A stretch of DNA of 16,765 nucleotides from Thermogutta sp. (lineage in GTDB: Bacteria > Planctomycetota > Planctomycetia > Pirellulales > Thermoguttaceae). The notes below the pieces were generated by a model. That model was not told where the DNA came from and ran no database searches. It saw only the letters and a program-made list of their open reading frames with translations. The position numbers were made by a program, and so were the translations under genes. The DNA lies in the NCBI GenBank assembly GCA_012798155.1, contig JAAZNR010000302.1, positions 1-16,765 on the forward strand, read 5' to 3'. Of this stretch, positions 15,452 through 16,765 are shown in pieces. The number at the start of each line of letters is the position of its first letter. The stretch's first letter is position 1.

Positions 15452-15532
15452 AAGCAAGACGGGCGTCGCCTCGACGGAGGGAACTCCTCACCGCACGGGG
15501 GAACCGCCGTATTTTCCGGTCCCGCGCCATTC

Positions 15533-15555
15533 CGCGGCGGGTTTTTCCCGCGGCG
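15533..15555 (-). terminator. Hairpin just after the J-domain-like gene
   Basis: CGCGGCGGG (15533-15541) and CCCGCGGCG (15547-15555) pair at eight of nine positions around a TTTTT loop. On the minus strand it begins 3 nt after the stop codon. No T-run follows, so termination by this hairpin is plausible but unproven. Confidence 0.4.
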
Positions 15556-15558
15556 CGA

Positions 15559-16203
15559 TCAGCGAAACAGCTCGTCCCGAAAGATGACCAGCAGGACCCC
15601 GCCCGTTAGGGTCATCAGAAAAAGCACCACCAGCAAGGCGAGCGTGAGCGGGTTTCGCCAGGGATCGGAGCGGCGGCGAGAACGAGGGTGGATGAAGCGC
15701 GCCGCTTGCCGCTTGCCGGGGCCGAACCGCGCCGTCGTGTCCGCGAAATGCCACGGCTCCGTTTCGTCCTCCAACTCGGCTGTGAAGCGAGCGGCCTCCG
15801 GGGCGGGTGGGATCGGGCGGACGCGGAAGTCGCCGGCGCCCCGCGATTCGTCGTCCTCGTCGGCCGCGGGAGACGGAGACCAAGCCTCGGCCACCGGATA
15901 CGGCAACGACTTGCCCGACGCTCGAAACTCCGTGAACAAACGCTGATCGTACTCCCGTTTGCGGGCGGGATCGAGCAGGCACAAGCCGGCGGCCGCCAGC
16001 TCGTTCAGCAATTTCTGGCAGGCGACGGCATAAGGACCCGCCTGAAACCGGCGAACGTGCCCCATCTGCCGATCGGCCGCGTTTTGGATTACCTCCCTGT
16101 CCGTTTCGAAGGGAGCGATTCCCAGCAGCCGATAGTGGTCCGGCGGTTGCTCGTCCGGCGGGATGCCCAACCATTTTCGATACGGATCGAAGGACTCGCT
16201 CAT
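15559..16203 (-). CDS. Planctomycete J-domain-like protein with C-terminal membrane helix
   Basis: The function is unknown. The first 90 residues (YRKWLGIPP at 8-16, PPDHYRLLGI at 20-29, LLDPARKREYDQRLF at 76-90) follow the helical pattern of J-like domains: HYRLLGI resembles the DnaJ YxxLGI segment and the end resembles its DPxxRxxYD segment. The HPD loop between them is missing, so an Hsp70-stimulating role is doubtful. From memory such N-termini recur in planctomycetes, often joined to other domains. A low-complexity acidic linker (about 105-160) and a basic stretch lead to one membrane helix (186-206) and a short FRDELFR tail. The product is 214 residues. The ATG at 16203 lacks a good Shine-Dalgarno but has a CATAAT box 6 nt upstream. 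The MEMO1-family gene ends 84 bp upstream. Confidence 0.82.
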   Translation of the reverse strand: MSESFDPYRKWLGIPPDEQPPDHYRLLGIAPFETDREVIQNAADRQMGHVRRFQAGPYAVACQKLLNELAAAGLCLLDPARKREYDQRLFTEFRASGKSLPYPVAEAWSPSPAADEDDESRGAGDFRVRPIPPAPEAARFTAELEDETEPWHFADTTARFGPGKRQAARFIHPRSRRRSDPWRNPLTLALLVVLFLMTLTGGVLLVIFRDELFR

Positions 16204-16209
16204 AGGCCC

Positions 16210-16215
16210 ATTATG
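16210..16215 (-). promoter_or_regulatory. -10-like box CATAAT, possible leaderless promoter
   Basis: On the minus strand CATAAT (five of six consensus bases) lies exactly 6 nt before the ATG at 16203, the same spacing as the box before the CPBP gene. No Shine-Dalgarno is close enough and no -35 box is obvious. Confidence 0.4.
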
Positions 16216-16287
16216 CCCTCGCCGCCGGGACTTTTCCTAGCGGTTCGAGGGAAAGGACCGGCAGCGGGCGTTCCGGAATCCGCGGCT

Positions 16288-16765
16288 TCAATTCCACAGC
16301 AGCCCGGCGTAGCCGACCACCTGCCGCGTGTCGCCCGATACGTCCGCGCTGGTGGCGTAGCCCACCTGCTCGCAGCGATTCAGTTTTCCCAGTCGCCGCA
16401 GGGTCTCCATGACCAGCACGGTGGGGCGGTAGCCGCACATCTTGATGCCGCGCCGGCGGACCGTGTCCCACAATTGCCGCGAGTCCAGATTGCGAATGGC
16501 CGCCAGGGCTTCGGCGTCCAATTGGCGGGTGGCGGCGTCGTCCGAGTAATGATGCATGTCCGTGGATACGACCAGGAGCGGCAACTCGGGGAGGGACTCC
16601 AAGAGCTTGGCCAAGGCGTCGGCCGCCCGGCACAGCATGTCGTAGTCGCCTTCGTGCATCACAAGCCCCACCACTTGGGAGGCGGGCGCGAGCCGCGCCA
16701 GGATGGGGAGCTGGACCTCGATGCAGTGCTCGGCCGCGTGGGCCGCGGCGTCGGCTTCAAAAGGC
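16288..16765 (-). CDS. amrB: MEMO1 family / AmmeMemoRadiSam system protein B, 5' end missing
   Basis: The C-terminal 158 residues of a MEMO1-family protein, structurally related to extradiol dioxygenases. The coding strand is open through the right edge. EHCIEVQLPIL near the edge, STDMHHYSDD, CGYRPTVLV and YATSADVSGDTRQVVGYAG are the family's conserved blocks and match the bacterial AmmeMemoRadiSam B form. Proteins of this set occur with an AMMECR1 protein and a radical-SAM enzyme, whose joint reaction is not established. Neither partner is visible here, but they could lie beyond the right edge. HHY follows TDM where related proteins have SHY. The stop at 16288 is followed after 84 bp by the J-domain-like gene on the same strand. 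Confidence 0.9.
   Translation of the reverse strand, partial: PFEADAAAHAAEHCIEVQLPILARLAPASQVVGLVMHEGDYDMLCRAADALAKLLESLPELPLLVVSTDMHHYSDDAATRQLDAEALAAIRNLDSRQLWDTVRRRGIKMCGYRPTVLVMETLRRLGKLNRCEQVGYATSADVSGDTRQVVGYAGLLWN

Larger units (their letters stand above)
14873..15558. other. 686-bp intergenic region dense in repeats and hairpins
   Basis: No credible gene lies here on either strand. Open frames in all directions run through the repeats. From left to right it holds a 24-bp tandem pair, a split 30-bp repeat family, a CGCAGAGGG-type stem-loop between the repeat halves, a self-complementary element of about 106 bp, and a hairpin next to the following gene's stop. Such crowding suggests a tolerated landing site for small mobile repeats, an inference from the layout. 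Confidence 0.7.

Noticed and set aside
15026..15946. Open frames with REAYAPxLPV-type repeats
   Set aside because: They arise from the 30-bp DNA repeat and run into antisense of the J-domain-like gene. No start signal or domain is present.

Overview
The window looks like chromosomal DNA of a planctomycete, probably of the Pirellulales type. The DNA is GC-rich. It has two secreted formylglycine-type sulfatases beside a PhoD-like phosphatase, a small protein opening with a planctomycete-style YRKWLGI...HYRLLGI segment and ending in one membrane helix, and a large secreted protein of a kind I associate with planctomycetes. The lineage call rests on recognised family features, not on a database search.

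Layout from left to right. (1) The 3' part of a very large protein gene (+) is closed by a strong intrinsic terminator. (2) A PhoD-like phosphatase (+) faces two tandem sulfatase genes (-). (3) Upstream of the sulfatases on the same strand are recJ and rpmG (ribosomal protein L33), so rpmG-recJ is a likely housekeeping pair, followed by the two sulfatases. (4) Diverging from rpmG is a secreted alpha/beta hydrolase (+), then a CPBP-family membrane protease (+). (5) Convergent with these, and overlapping the protease by 46 bp at the stop codons, is a membrane-anchored protein with a degenerate GGDEF domain (-). (6) A 686-bp gene-free stretch (14873-15558) is packed with different repeats and hairpins. 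(7) The window closes with the small J-domain-like/membrane protein (-) and the 3' part of a MEMO1/AmmeMemoRadiSam-B gene (-), cut by the right edge.

Together the genes suggest a cell that breaks down sulfated organic matter. The sulfatases and the phosphatase have export signals and could remove sulfate and phosphate groups. The hydrolase, protease and GGDEF-like protein are envelope-associated. I see no defence system, phage, transposase gene, CRISPR array or tRNA.

The most unusual content is non-coding. A 166-bp palindromic element with 15-bp terminal inverted repeats, flanked by a 7-bp direct repeat, sits in the leader of the hydrolase gene and looks like a non-autonomous mobile element. 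A second self-complementary element of about 106 bp lies in the 686-bp stretch, beside a split 30-bp repeat family, a CGCAGAGGG-type stem-loop and a 24-bp tandem pair. A 23-bp tandem pair lies upstream of one sulfatase gene. Two genes without a clear Shine-Dalgarno each have an AT-rich -10-like box exactly 6 nt before the ATG, which hints at leaderless transcripts.
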